Assembly: GCA_020465985.1 (NCBI GenBank) | Contig: JAANYP010000811.1 | Location: 614,001 to 678,000, forward strand | Reading direction: 5' to 3' | Length of the DNA: 64,000 bases | Origin: Centrapalus pauciflorus | Lineage: Eukaryota > Streptophyta > Magnoliopsida > Asterales > Asteraceae | In this document: positions 32,106-43,824 of the stretch, piece by piece | Layout of the letters: every line of letters begins with the position of its first letter | Position numbering within the stretch: the first letter of the stretch is position 1 | The notes under the pieces: model-generated | Databases searched by the model: none | What the model saw: only the letters and a program-made list of their open reading frames with translations | What the model was told of the DNA's origin: nothing | Program-made: the position numbers and the translations under genes

Positions 32106-32727
32106 AGTGGTATCAGAGCCTAAGGGGTGTTCTTCGTGTTCATCCTAGGTTTCTTGACGCTTTTGGACGGTTATTCTCTCAAGTGTTTGTATTCTTTTCG
32201 CGTTTTCGAGCTTATCAAATTCGGATCCGGGAAATACTTCGGTGTTTTTCACGTTTTTGATCGAAGTCAATATTTTTCTTTGTAAAAATATTGATTTAAT
32301 CTGAAAAACGTTAAAAAATCCAAGTATTAGCCGTTTTTCGAGTTTGCGGCGCTCGAATCTGTTAGGAGTAATTAGGGTTTTTCTTAGTCTCGAGTCTAAC
32401 CAAAAATACGCTCCCTTCGAGTTTGCTTTTGAGTGTTTCGAGTTTAAGGTTTTCGAGTTTGATTCGAATCTGGCCTAGAGTCGAATAGGAGCTTCGAGTT
32501 TGCTAGGGTTTGACTTTGACTGTTTCGAGTTTGCTTGGAACTTCGAGTTTGAGACTTTCGAGTTTGTCACCTGTTTCGAATTTAACTGAATTTCAGAACT
32601 TAATCGAATTTAATCCCAAATAGGTTTAAACTTAATTAAATTCGAATTTATCTAAATTCGAAAGAATTAACTTAAATTAATTTCGAATTAAATTTATTAA
32701 GTTAAAAATTCAATTACTTTTGAAACA
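32106..32727 (+). other. Element D: primer-binding site and leader
   Basis: PBS AGTGGTATCAGAGCC (32106-32120). The leader has no long ORF, and carries many TTCGAGTTT/TTCGAATTT words (32336-32700). It ends at the gag ATG 32728. Confidence 0.88.
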
Positions 32728-35599
32728 ATGTCAAATTTACAAAGGTTTCTAGAGATGGATCATGAGGTAGGGAAAGCAAATACTCCGCCTAAGCTGATGA
32801 AACTTGAAGATTATTATTGGTGGAAAGATCGGTTTGCCGATTTTGTACGTTTCAACGACATGCGAATGTGGATATGTATCGACGAAGGATACATCACACC
32901 TACCACAGAAGTTGAAGGCCGTCAAAGAGTCTTATCATATCAAATGATGAAGGAAGATGATAAGAAACTATATGAAGCCGAGAACAGAGCCTTCTCGATT
33001 ATTCGAATGGCACTGCCTCAGGATATACTACACACATTCCGCAATCAAGAGACATCTAAGGAGCTTTGGGAGACGCTGGAAAGAGGTGTGAGGGTAATCC
33101 GAGGGTTCGAAGGAAGCGCATGGAGTTGTTGAAACAACAATTTGTGATTTTCAAGGCTTTGAAGGATGAAAAGCTGGACGACACTATCACCCGCTTTTAT
33201 CATCTGCTGACAGAGCTTGAGAGTCATGGGATTGAGTACAGCGATACAGAAAAGAACAATAAGCTTCTTGATGCCTTACCAGCCAAATGGGCGATGTACG
33301 TGGCTATGATTAAGCTTGATGAAGATAAGTATTATACTCAATCGCTGGAGGATGTAGTGGGAACACTGAGGGCTTATCACTTCGAACTACTGAAGGCCGA
33401 AACAGATTATGAACAAGTCCAAAATCCAGCCATGTATTTTAGAAAATCAACAAAACCTTCAGCGGCAGCTGATATGAAGACTGCCACAGCGTTCTTCACT
33501 GGAGAAACGTTGTCACCACCAGAAACTGATGACGCACAGAATAGAGCGTTCTTAGGGTTTGGGAGACCAGAAGAACCGCAACATCAGGCAACACCTGGAT
33601 CAACATCTCAGGGCTACTCTAAGATGACCATGAGCGCTAAGTCGGCCGAAGAACTTTTGAATCTTTTGGCGTCATTTGTGGCCGCACATGGGAATTGCGT
33701 ACAAGGGAAAATAAACGATCCTACACTCTGGGATGAAGACTATGATCAGGTAGACCCTGACGACCTTGAGGAGATGGATCTCAAATGGCAACTGGCCATG
33801 GTAACCCAACGGGTTAAACGATTCATCAAGCGCACGGGAAGAAATTTGAGCTTGAATAATAAGGGGATTGGCTTTGATAAGTCCAAGGTAAAATGCTATA
33901 ACTGTCAAGGATTAGGACACTTCGTCAAAGAATGTCAAAGACCAAAGGTAGATAATTACCAAGGGCCGAATCAGTCGCATGGACAGTTTCAGAGCCAGTC
34001 TCAACAGAGATATCTTCCGAGTTCATCATCTGGTCAAGCCAACATAGCTGGTCTGTTATCAAACGTCACATCCGACAGACAGCTGGATGGTACTTATGAC
34101 TGGAGCTCACATCCGGAAACTAATGCTAGAGCCTCTATGGCTGAAGTCACTGAGAGTGGATGTGAAGGGGAAGAGCAGAACACAAGGGACAGCAGTCAAC
34201 ACGAAAGCAGTCCGATGTGGGTGGAGAAGTCGAATGATCAGACGCTTCTTGAGTTTGCCGCCAAAATGACCAACGTCGAATCAGATCACATAAAGGTAAG
34301 TCTGAATTACTCTCTTTTCCAAGAATTATGTGTTTTATGTGTTACTTCTAACGACAGGTTGAATCTAGTATTAGAATCACATAAAAACATATCTGCTCAA
34401 AATGAATCTTTAAAATCTGATATGCTAGCTTGAATGACATTAAACAAGATATTAGGGATAAACTTAAGGCTGATGCTCAAGATGTAATAGTTCTGAAAGA
34501 CAAGCTGAGTGAGCAGTGTGTTAGATTAGAGCTGATGTATGAGCATGTAGAGGCCTTGACCAAAGATCTTAAGACCAAAGATGTAGAGCTAGCTGAAACT
34601 AAGGTGAAGGTAGCAGAGGCAAATAGTAAGCTAGAAAAGTTTAGGAACTCAAGTCTGAACCTAGGGAAAGTTTTAGATGCTCAACGCCAATCTAAAAAGC
34701 TTGTAGGTGTAGGATTTCATGAGATTCCTCCACCTTTTAATGCCAACTATGTGCCTCAACCTCAGGAGAAAACTGAGAAATCAGTAGACTTAGAGGAAAT
34801 ACCTGCACCTGTGTCTGAGCCTGTAAAAGAAACTACACCTAAGGTGACTGATATAAACGTCAAGATTAAGAAAGTCTAATTTGTGTCTTCCTCTAGTGAA
34901 ACACCTGCAGGAAAACAAAAAAATTGATTTAAATGATCAAGATGATGAACCAGTCACAATAGATGTTCAAAAAGAACCAGACACTAGTGACACACTTAAG
35001 TCGAAGGGCTCACAAAAAAGCCGATTGACAAGATGTCATGCTTTAGATGTCATGAGAGGGGGTATGTCGCTTCTAACTGTCCGCATAGGAAAGTTGACAC
35101 TACACCTAAGACAGGGAAGCCAGAACAACCTAAACCTTCAACAAGTGTGGCGAGCACTAGTAGTTCTCAGAGTACCGAGAAAACTGTGCAGGCTACACCA
35201 CAACAAGTTGTGAAACAAATACCGGTAAAAGGTAGAACAAATGAAGTGGTTAGGACTAATTCACCGAATAGAGTCCCTAATCAATCTAGGTCGGGACCTC
35301 AACAAGTCTATAGGAGCACAACACCTAGCACAGCATACACTCCTGTTAGACATTACACACCGGTTAGAGCTCAGGGATCTCAATCTGAAATGCAATATAA
35401 TCGAAATTATTCAAGAGCTCCACAACAAATGCCTACTCAAAGGCAAAGAGTGATTTTACATCACTCGACACCACAACAAACTCCTGTTCAACGACCCAAG
35501 TCACCTGAAAGGCGAGATGGGTATTTGAAAGAGTTTAAATATGTGGACGAGAATGGTATAACCAAGTCAGTTATGGCTTGGGTTCCCCGTGATAACTAA
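32728..35599 (+). pseudogene. Element D: gag (frameshifted)
   Basis: ATG 32728 (MSNLQRFLEMDHEVGKANTP). UBN2-like core KLEDYYWWKDRFADF... to about 33600. A one-base loss near 33083 shifts the frame into the 33066-34433 stretch. First zinc knuckle CYNCQGLGHFVKECQ (about 33894-33938). Shift near 34425, then a coiled coil (34440-34650), a stop at about 34877, and a second knuckle CFRCHERGYVASNC (35039-35080). The tail ...AWVPRDN ends at 35597-35599, the stop being part of a branch-point-like AACTAACC, 23 bases before a splice acceptor. A few repeated lesions apart, it is the reference gag for C. Confidence 0.9.
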
Positions 35600-35622
35600 C
35601 CTATCTTCTTTTATATGTGCAG
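34296..35622 (+). other. Element D: candidate in-frame gag-pol intron
   Basis: Donor AAAG|GTAAGT (34296), a near-perfect consensus, after codon AAG (phase 0). Branch-like AACTAACC (about 35593-35600), a pyrimidine tract, and acceptor TGTGCAG|GAG (AG 35621-35622), with GAG ATT ACC starting the protease frame in phase 0. Removing 1327 nt joins the gag N-terminal half (...SDHIK) in frame to EITTGPNNKWFIDSG, and removes the gag frameshifts and stop in this part. Splicing is inferred. Confidence 0.5.
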
Positions 35623-38600
35623 GAGATTACCACAGGTCCAAACAACAAATGGTTCATCGACAGTGGATGCTCCAGGCACATGACAGGGGAAAGAAGTCTA
35701 CTTACAGACTTCAAGGATGGGAATCGGGGATTTGTATCATTCGCGGGAAATAAGGGTGGAACCATCACTGTTACTGGAGAAGTCACTAATGGGACGATTA
35801 CATTGGACCAAGTTTATCACGTTGATAAACTGGTTCATAATCTCATTAGTGTATCTCAAATCTGTGACAAGAAGAATTCAGTGCTGTTTACTGACACTGA
35901 AGCGTTAGTGCTAAAACCGGGATTCAAGATACTTGAAGAGTGGATATTGATGAGGGCACCAAGGAAGAATGACTTGTACATGCTCGATATGAACAAGCCG
36001 GAATCTTTGATGGGTCCGATTTGCTTATTGTCTAAAGCTTCGGAGACTGAATCAGTGTTGTGGCACAGACGCATGGCACACTTGCACCTAAGAAAAATGA
36101 ACTATATAACGAAAAATGGGTTGGTGCAAGGTGTGCCTATCAAAGGGCATAGTGCATCAATTCCTATGGAACACGGGTTAAAAGGCTTCGTAGTGATAAT
36201 GGAACAGAATTTAAGAACACTGTAATTGGTGTATATTGCCTATCAAAGGGCATAGTGCATCAATTTAGTGCACCGTATGAGCCTCAACAAAATAGGGTGG
36301 CCGAAAGAAAGAACAGGACATTGATTAAGGCTGCAAGGACTATGCTTTCGGATTCAAAGCTTCCTACCATGTTTTGGGGGGAGGCAGTGAATACCGCGTG
36401 CCATATTTTAAACCGAGTCCTTACAGTCAAATATTTGAACAAAACCTGTTATGAAATTTTGAATAAATTGCCACCTAATTTAACAGGCTTCGAACCGTTT
36501 GGGGTACATGTACTTTATTGTGAACAAAACATCAACCTAAGTTTGGTGAAAAGGCTGACGAAGGATACTTCCTAGGTTATGTGTCGAACTCACCAAACAA
36601 ACGGGTTTTTAACAAAACGAATGGTACAGTAGAGATTGTGTATAACACTGAAGTCACAAGTTATACACATGAATCCCAAACAGGTCCGGAATGGATATTT
36701 GACTATGATAAATTATTTGAGTCATTAAACATTCCTTTGGATGAAAATGCAGGTACGATCGAAAAGGACTTGGCGACGTTGAATCTGAAAGACGAAGGTC
36801 ATACCTTTCCGAGGACTACTTTTCAATCCACATCCGAGCCTACTCTGACTGAAGATGGATCTCCAGAAGTTACGGATTCAGAAGCACCTTCAACTGAGAA
36901 TCAAACTCAGACAACTAATTCCAACTCTGAGGAAACTGTCCACGAGGAGGAAAATGTTGAATCTGAGGTTGTTCCCCCACTAGGTGAAATAGGATCTAAC
37001 TTAGGAGATAATCTGAGAGTCGACGAGATAGAGACTTCTAGGATTAACAAGAACCATCCTATAGAAAGCATCATAGGAAACCCTAGTGAAGGTGTGAGAA
37101 CTAGGAGCAGTTTAAATAACAACACTGTGCTGTTGTCGATGATAAATGACTCCGAGGTCTATCATACCTGTCTCTATTCTTGTTTCATCTCGCAAGTAGA
37201 GCCGAAAAATGTGCAAATGGCACAAAAGGGTAACTCCTGGTTGAAGCGATGCAGGAAGAACTCTCTCAGTTTAGGAAACTAGAAGTGTGGGAGTTAGTTC
37301 CATTACCTCGAGGGGAAATTGCCATAGGAACCAAATGGGTTTTTAAGTGCAAAAGAGACGATCGGGGTATAGTCACTCGCAACAAGGCTAGGTTAGTTGT
37401 AAAGGGTTTCAACCAAGAGGAGGGAATCGATTACAATGAGGTGTTTGCGCCAGTAGCAAGGCTGGAAGCCATTAGGTTGTTTCTGGCTTTTGCTTCCTTC
37501 AAGGGCTTTAAGGTATATCAACTATATGTTAAAAGTGCTTTCCTCTATGGGAAAGTGAAGGAACTAGTGTATGTAGAACAGCCGCCCGGATTTACAGATC
37601 CAAAATATCCAGACAGAGTATATCGATTAGATAAGGCTCTGTATGGATTGCATCAAGCACCAAGGGCGTGGTACGAGACTTTATCCAACCATCTGTTAGA
37701 GAACGGGTTTGAAAGGGGTAGGATAGATAGTACGTTGTTCGTTAAGAGAAAGGGAGAACACTTCATCTTGGTACAAGTGTACATCGATGATATCGTCTTT
37801 GGATCATCAGACGAGCAAATGTGCAAAGATTTTGAGAAAGTGATGAAGTCGAAATTCGAGATGAGTGCAATGGGTGAGTTAAATTTCTTTTGGGGTTGCA
37901 AGTTGACCAGAAGAAGGAAGGAATGTTTATCCATCAGACGAAGTATGTCTATGACATATTAGAGCGCTTCGAGATGGAAGGGACGAAACTGACAGCCCAT
38001 TTCAGCAAGCCGATTCAAGTGAATCACAATATAGGACCGGGTACTGAAAGTGATACCGATTTGGATCCGACGTTATATCGGGCCATGATTGGATCCCTTA
38101 TGTATTTAACTGCTTCAAGACCTGACATCATGTTTGCTGTGTGTATTTGTGCTAGGTTTCAAGCTAATCCGAAGGAGATGCATATGAAAGCTGTGAAGCG
38201 GATTCTACGATACCTCAAGTCGAAACCGGAGCTGGGACTTTGGTATCACGCGGAGGGAGATCTAGAGTTGGAGGCATTCACGGATTCTGACTATGGAGGA
38301 TGCAGCTTGACGCACAAATCAACAACTGGAGGTTGTCAATTCCTAGGAGGAAGACTGGTTTCCTGGCAATGCAAGAAACAGACGTCGGTAGCCGTGTCAA
38401 CGTGCGAGGCCGAGTATGTTGCTGCTGGTAGTTGCTGCTCACAGGTTCTGTGGATACAACAACAATTGCGGGATTACGGTTTGGCTTACACTCAAACTCC
38501 TATTAGGATAGATAACCAATCTACAATTGATATAACAAATAATCTAGTTAAACACAATAAAACAAAGCACATAGACATAAGGCATCATTTTATTCCTGAT

Positions 38601-38735
38601 TGTGCTGAAAAGAACTTAATCAAATTGGTAAAAGTTGCAACGGACGATAATAATGCTGATTTATTTACCAAAGCCTTTGATAAGTCACGGTTTGAATATT
38701 TGATTCAGCTAAATGGAATGCGCAACCCAGAGTAA
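35623..38735 (+). pseudogene. Element D: pol (integrase core deleted)
   Basis: Protease WFIDSGCSRHMTG intact (about 35650). HHCC first half LWHRRMAHLHL (36058). At about 36137 a deletion of roughly 350 nt relative to C removes the CLPC Cys pair and the first catalytic Asp of integrase. A 28-bp patch at the junction is a copy of sequence about 100 bp downstream. The integrase remainder RVAERKNRTL follows, then a linker. RT (37249-37962) has QLYVKSAFL, so the motif-A catalytic Asp is Tyr, and YIDD (about 37780). RNase H 38100-38735 ends MRNPE. Frame changes near 36170, 36520, 37240 and 37890. Confidence 0.92.
36135..36268 (+). repeat. Duplicated 28-bp patch at the integrase deletion of D
   Basis: GCCTATCAAAGGGCATAGTG... 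(28 bp, to ATCAATT) occurs at about 36136-36163 and again at about 36238-36265. In C only the downstream copy exists. Confidence 0.75.
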
Positions 38736-39311
38736 ATTGACCTTAGTAGAAGTTTTATTTTCTTTTATAACTATAGTCTTTCTTTCTTTTTATAGTAAGT
38801 TTGCTAAATTAGGATAGTTTCTATTTTTAGTAAGTTAAATAGGTTATATTCTTTTATTGCTATTTCTTATGAATAACAAAAGAAAAAAATAGAGAAAACC
38901 ATAAAAAAATTCAAAAAAAAAAGAGAATATCAGAAAAAGAGTGAAGTTTAGATACATAGGTTCAAAGTGACGAAAATTAGCACAGTCGTTACAAACTCTA
39001 AGTGTTTAGGCTTTCACACATAATGCACCTAAAATTCTAAGTGTTATACTTCATTTTAGTTTGATGTGTTGGTAGGCATAATACATATAGGGAGTCTCAA
39101 GGCTAATAAAATATTCAAGAAAAAGTCAAACGTGTTGCTCACTTAGATGTATGACCAATCGGTCTTAATTTTTATGTACGAGACATAAAAACTTTGAGTC
39201 TAAATAAGGTATGCAAACTTTCTGGGGATGTATAGCAACATCAAATACATCTTAAAATGGAAAGCTTAGAAAAATCATAAGGAATTGAGAGTCAAAAACA
39301 TGTAACTCTGT

Positions 39312-39465
39312 TGTACGTAAGTACAGACCTGTTGCCTCTGTTTTGATTCGGGTTAGCAAGATAAGTCGCTTTGTTGTACCTCGGTACAGACCTGTCACCG
39401 CTGTCTTGCTAGCTTTAAAAATAAACCTTAAGTCAAACTAAGACACTTTGTTGTGTGTAAATACA
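39312..39465 (+). ncRNA. Element D: triple hairpin RNA motif
   Basis: H1 39312-39325 TGTAC-GTAA-GTACA; H2 39375-39388 TGTAC-CTCG-GTACA; H3 39452-39465 TGTGT-GTAA-ATACA. H2 is inside an outer stem of GTTAGCAAGA (39352-39361) with TCTTGCTAGC (39404-39413). H1-H2 spacing is 63 bases, as in C and E. Confidence 0.55.
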
Positions 39466-40834
39466 GACCTGTGCCCGATGTTTGTCTTTTAAAGAAAGTT
39501 TGCAAATACCAAAAGGTTAGAATCATTGTTTGTATGCCTTGATCATAAAAGTATGTCTATGTCTGAGTCACGTAAGATAATTTCATGATAAATAAAAATG
39601 CCAAGGGATATTCCGAAATGTAGCATGTTTAAAGGGGTAAATACCAACAATCAGCTAAATGGGTATGTCACGCCAAACAATCAAAGGAATCAAAAATTCC
39701 TAAGTGTGAAAACTTAAGTACTGAAAGTGAGTATATGACACCGCTATCTGATTGAACCTTTCTTTGACTATGCTCATCAAAAATAATTTGTTAAGTGTTT
39801 AGCATAGGTTGTAAATTTTAATAATTTTAATAAGTATAGTTTAAGTCTAGGTTAAATTTTTTGTTCAAAATTTTAAAATTTTATTTTTTACCTTATTTTA
39901 TTTTATTTTATTTTATTTTATTTTATTTTATTTTTAATTTTCTTAGGAAAAAGGTCAAAAATTACTAAGGGTGCATTCATAGTTGAATAAAATAAACATT
40001 GCGTGAAAATCTTGTGCTTAGGGTAAAAGATTTGGCATAGTTGAATTTATTTCAAAAATTTTTGAAATTTTCAAAGTTTCAGGAGTTAATTCGAGTTTAA
40101 CCTAAACTCGAATATGGATGTGCTCGAATATGTCAGTAGATTCGAGAGAGGCATTGGATTCGAATGTTGGTAGTATACATAGGTCAACAGTGATGGTCAT
40201 TAATTCAACTGTGTTCGAATCTATTCTCTCGAGTTTATTCAGGCGATTTCGAATCTAATCACTCGAGTTTGCCGTTTTCAAGAAATTAACTCTTTGTCGA
40301 GTTTCTGTCCGTGTGGGTTCGATACTACTCATAGATCTAGGTATAATCAAGTGTTTTGTACAAGATTTAAGTAGTATTATACCTCATTTAAGCCAAAATC
40401 ATTAGAATTTGAAGTTTTAGTGATAGAAAGTTTGTTTTTCAAAATTACAAACTTTGAACTGGTAAAAAGTCAAATTAATTACAAATATCATTGATTAGAA
40501 CCTAGTAGGACTAATACATATGATTTTCTGAGTCTAAAATGGTTAAAATCATGGATGTTTGTGATGTTGTTGGCCGACTCATTCGAATCTGTTCATGACC
40601 AGTCTCGAGTTTGTCAGTAAACTCGAGAAGGTCATTAAACTCGAATGTGTCATCAAACTCGAAAAAGTGTTACTTCGAATCTGTTTGTTTGAGTTTGTCA
40701 TTTTATTTGAATTATTCAATTTAAATTTAATTAAACTTGTAGAAATTCATACGTGTTGGATTTTGTACTTATACAAGTTCAAAATGAAACAAATCTGAAT
40801 TTAAACAAGGTTATTCATGTTTAATAATTCTAAT

Positions 40835-40857
40835 ATTTTATTTGATGTGTTGTGCAG
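40835..40857 (+). promoter_or_regulatory. Element D: ORF3 splice acceptor
   Basis: ATTTTATTTGATGTGTTGTG then CAG|, followed by AC and ATG (40860). Same arrangement as C (23346) and E (59887). Confidence 0.6.
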
Positions 40858-40859
40858 AC

Positions 40860-43769
40860 ATGGCGGATAGAGTTTTTGTTCCGAAGCATAATATGGTCAT
40901 TCCCCCTAACCATGCTATCCCCAAAGCACAGGCTTTCCGCCAAATGGTGGATTTCCTAGTAGAATCCAGGATCACGTTCGCACTATCGCACAATATTCAA
41001 ATCGTTATTCCCTATGTCCGCCAATTTTATGAACATTTGCAGGTCGATTGTACTGTTACCCCAACAGTTCTAAGGACAAGGATAGCTGGACAGCCGTTGG
41101 TATTTTCTGCTGATATTCTACGCCAAGTTCTGCAGTTGGGAACTCAGGAGCAAGAGAATGGGCCTATAGATTTCCCATTAAGTATTAGGCAGGCTGCCTT
41201 TGTAAGGATGGGATATAGTTTGGATGTTACTAAGACATCCTATATGAAGAGTGGGCTCATTGGGCAATGGCGATATCTGGCCCACGTTTTCATGGTCTGC
41301 TTCGCGGCGAAGAAAGCGGGATTTGATTATATCGTATCGAAGATCCAATCAGGGATAATCGCATTGGTTTATAATCAGAAATTTAGCTTTTCAGAGATGT
41401 TCTTCTCGGAGTTCATTCATCAGATAACGACTCCGGAGAGAGAAAGATTTCTTCTTTATCCACGTTTCGTCATGATGCTCATCAGGCATTTTCTGCCAAA
41501 TCTGCCGCAGCTGAACGACATTCAGATCATTGCAGTTATTGATAAAAGAATTTTTGCCGATTGCTCCGCTCACCGAGGAAGGTTAGCTGTCCCAATAGAG
41601 ACACCGTTATTTGGAGCTGTAATTGATCCAAACTTTGTAGCGCCCCCAGATGCCAACTGGGCAGGGGCGGTGGAAGTTCAGCAACGACAGCCACAACAAC
41701 AGCAACAACCCCAAAGGCCTCAACAACAGAGGAGACGCCAAAGACCTTCAGCGAGTCTAACTCAGGCAGATAGGCCTTCCACGAGTCAAGTTCAAGAGCC
41801 ACAAGAGGCTGGACCTTCAAGTACACTAGCAGTATCTATTCCGACATCTGATCAGTTATGTCAAACACTACATGAGATTTGGGAAGCTGGTCTAAATGCC
41901 AATGAAGAAATTACAGCAGAGTTAGTTGGAGAATTGTTAGAGCCTCCGGAAGGAGAAGATGACATCCTTAGGCAAATTGATGAATAACAATCAGCGCCAG
42001 AAGGAGAAGCCATCTCAGCTTCTGAGTCTGACGACATGGAAGAGATTGAAGTTGAGGTTCCAGAGCCTGTGAATGAAGAACCATCCATACAAATCTGGAC
42101 TTATAGGTCAAGGTTAGTGGTAATCAATGAAGAAACCACGAGGGGAAGAGCATCAAAGGAGTCTGATGACTCTGATTTTGAGGAAGAAGAAGTTGCTCCA
42201 TTATTGACAAGGCAAAGGGCTAAACGTCATCGTTTTATGCAGGGATGCTACCTCAGCTTCTGCTGCATAGCCTGAAATATCTCATCCTCCACCTACTCAA
42301 TCTACCATTCCACCATCACCATCACCTGTTGAACCGTACATTCCATCACCAATCATTCCAACCCCAATACAATCCATTCCATCAACCTCATCCACCTTCA
42401 TGGAGAATCAAAGATTTTCTGAGCTGAAAAGCAGAGTAGACTTCCAACAAATTCAAATATTTGGTCTGACAACGGCTCTCGCCGAAATTCAGAAGCATAA
42501 TGCCAAGATAGATATTGAGAATGCCGAGCTAAAGAAAGTTGTGGGCAAAGTTCAGGAAGAAAACTTGGAGCTGAAAACCTTTATTACTGATCAATCGGCT
42601 GAAATACGATCGATGCGCTCCCTGATTGAGCAATTAATGCAAAATCTAAAGGCTCAGGGGGAGACAAGCTGCCGTGATCAAGTAGAGCTGCCCAGGGATG
42701 AAAATAATGATGGAGATAATGATGGCAATGATCCCAGCACGCAAAGACATAGTGAGCCAGTAGATTTTACTGCTGCTCAAGATGCTGAGACTCAGGGGGA
42801 GCCAGGTCAATCGGGAGCTGAAGGAGGAGAGGCTAGTTCATCGAAGGTCTCAGAAAGTGAAGTGCGTGAGATAATTGATGTAACAGATTGGCAATCTGAT
42901 GATGAAGTTTGTGCTGATGAAGATGATGAAGCAAATGAGATCATTGTTCAGCAAAACCTCATCACAGATACTTACATAACGGAAGGAGATCAGATGATTG
43001 ACATCGAAGTGGTACACGCTACTTTAAATGTTGAATCAGCAAGTGAAGAACCTGCCAGAGAACTTACCAATGAAGAGAAAAGAAAACTATGGTTTAGGGC
43101 AGAGAAAAGAGAGTTGGAGCTAAAAAGAAAGATACATGTGCCGGGTACTGGAGAACTTTCAGGAAGTATATTGAGCTAGTTCTTTGATCGGGAATTGCAG
43201 CTATTCATCATTAAAAGAAAAGATGGTCTCCAGTATCTAAGAAGAACTCTGAAAGTGTTCAACTCCTTGCCAAAGATCAAAATAAAGGCGTTAGCATGGA
43301 AGGAGTTAATCAACATCGGCAACGACCCTTACGCTGAAATAATTGCCAAGATCATAAGAAAAGAAGGAAGGTCGAACGACTCAATCCGAGGGTAGGTAAA
43401 CGAGTAATGGACCATTCTCGAATTGATCCTCTGACTGGGCGTCCATGGATGAAAATACAATACAGACCAGTTAGATGTCTGAGAAAGGTTCCACTCAAGC
43501 CAATGCCACAGGACGTCATGAAAAACCTAAACTGGTGGTATGTGGAAAGTGAGACGGGAGAAGCTGTGATGGAAGATTTTGAAGAAAAAGTGATTCTTAG
43601 AGTCTACGATCCCCTTCACCTTGTAAATCTTTCTAAAGATGACCTTCAAATACTTCATGCTCATAGAATCTCAAGCGACGCTCATATGGATAGTGAGGCT
43701 AGGAAGTAAAATGTAGTTAAAGTGTGTATCGAGAAAGGTTTGTATGCTGGCAGCGATTTAAATAAATAA
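40860..43769 (+). pseudogene. Element D: ORF3 (few lesions)
   Basis: About 970 codons. ATG 40860 (MADRVFVPKHNMV). N-terminal domain with VRQFYEHLQVDCTVTP, RTRIAGQPLVFSAD, GQWRYLAHVF, ERFLLYPRFVMMLIRHF (codons 1-270). Gln-rich linker (41690-41740), acidic part, RQRAKRHRFMQG (42211-42246), Pro/Ser/His-rich stretch, coiled coil (42400-42640), acidic part (42880-42940), and a basic C-terminal domain (43195-43740) with KRKDGLQYLRRTL, DPLTGRPWMKI, MPQDVMKNLNWWYV, YDPLHLVNLSKDDL, ending CIEKGLYAGS. Lesions: TAA at 41985 where relatives have Tyr; frame change near 42240; stop at 43177-43179; frame change near 43375; stop at about 43707. No membrane segment or signal peptide seen. Function unknown. 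Confidence 0.82.
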
Positions 43770-43824
43770 ACAAAGTACTTAATCAAATGTGTGAATTCTT
43801 AGAAGCTATCGTCAAGGGGGAGTC
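43770..43824 (+). other. Element D: 3' UTR and polypurine tract
   Basis: A short region ending in the PPT GTCAAGGGGGAGTC (43811-43824) beside the LTR. Confidence 0.88.

Larger units (their letters stand above)
38736..40859 (+). other. Element D: conserved pol-ORF3 spacer
   Basis: 2.1 kb, non-coding, parallel to C and E: TTTTTATAGTAAGTTT repeats after pol, the AAGTGACGAAAATTAG block (about 38968), the hairpin block (39312-39465), CCAAGGGATATTCC (about 39602), (ATTTT)n (39890-39935), TTCGAA-rich DNA (40090-40720), and a T-rich tract ending TTGTGCAG (40857) two bases before the ORF3 ATG. Confidence 0.75.
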
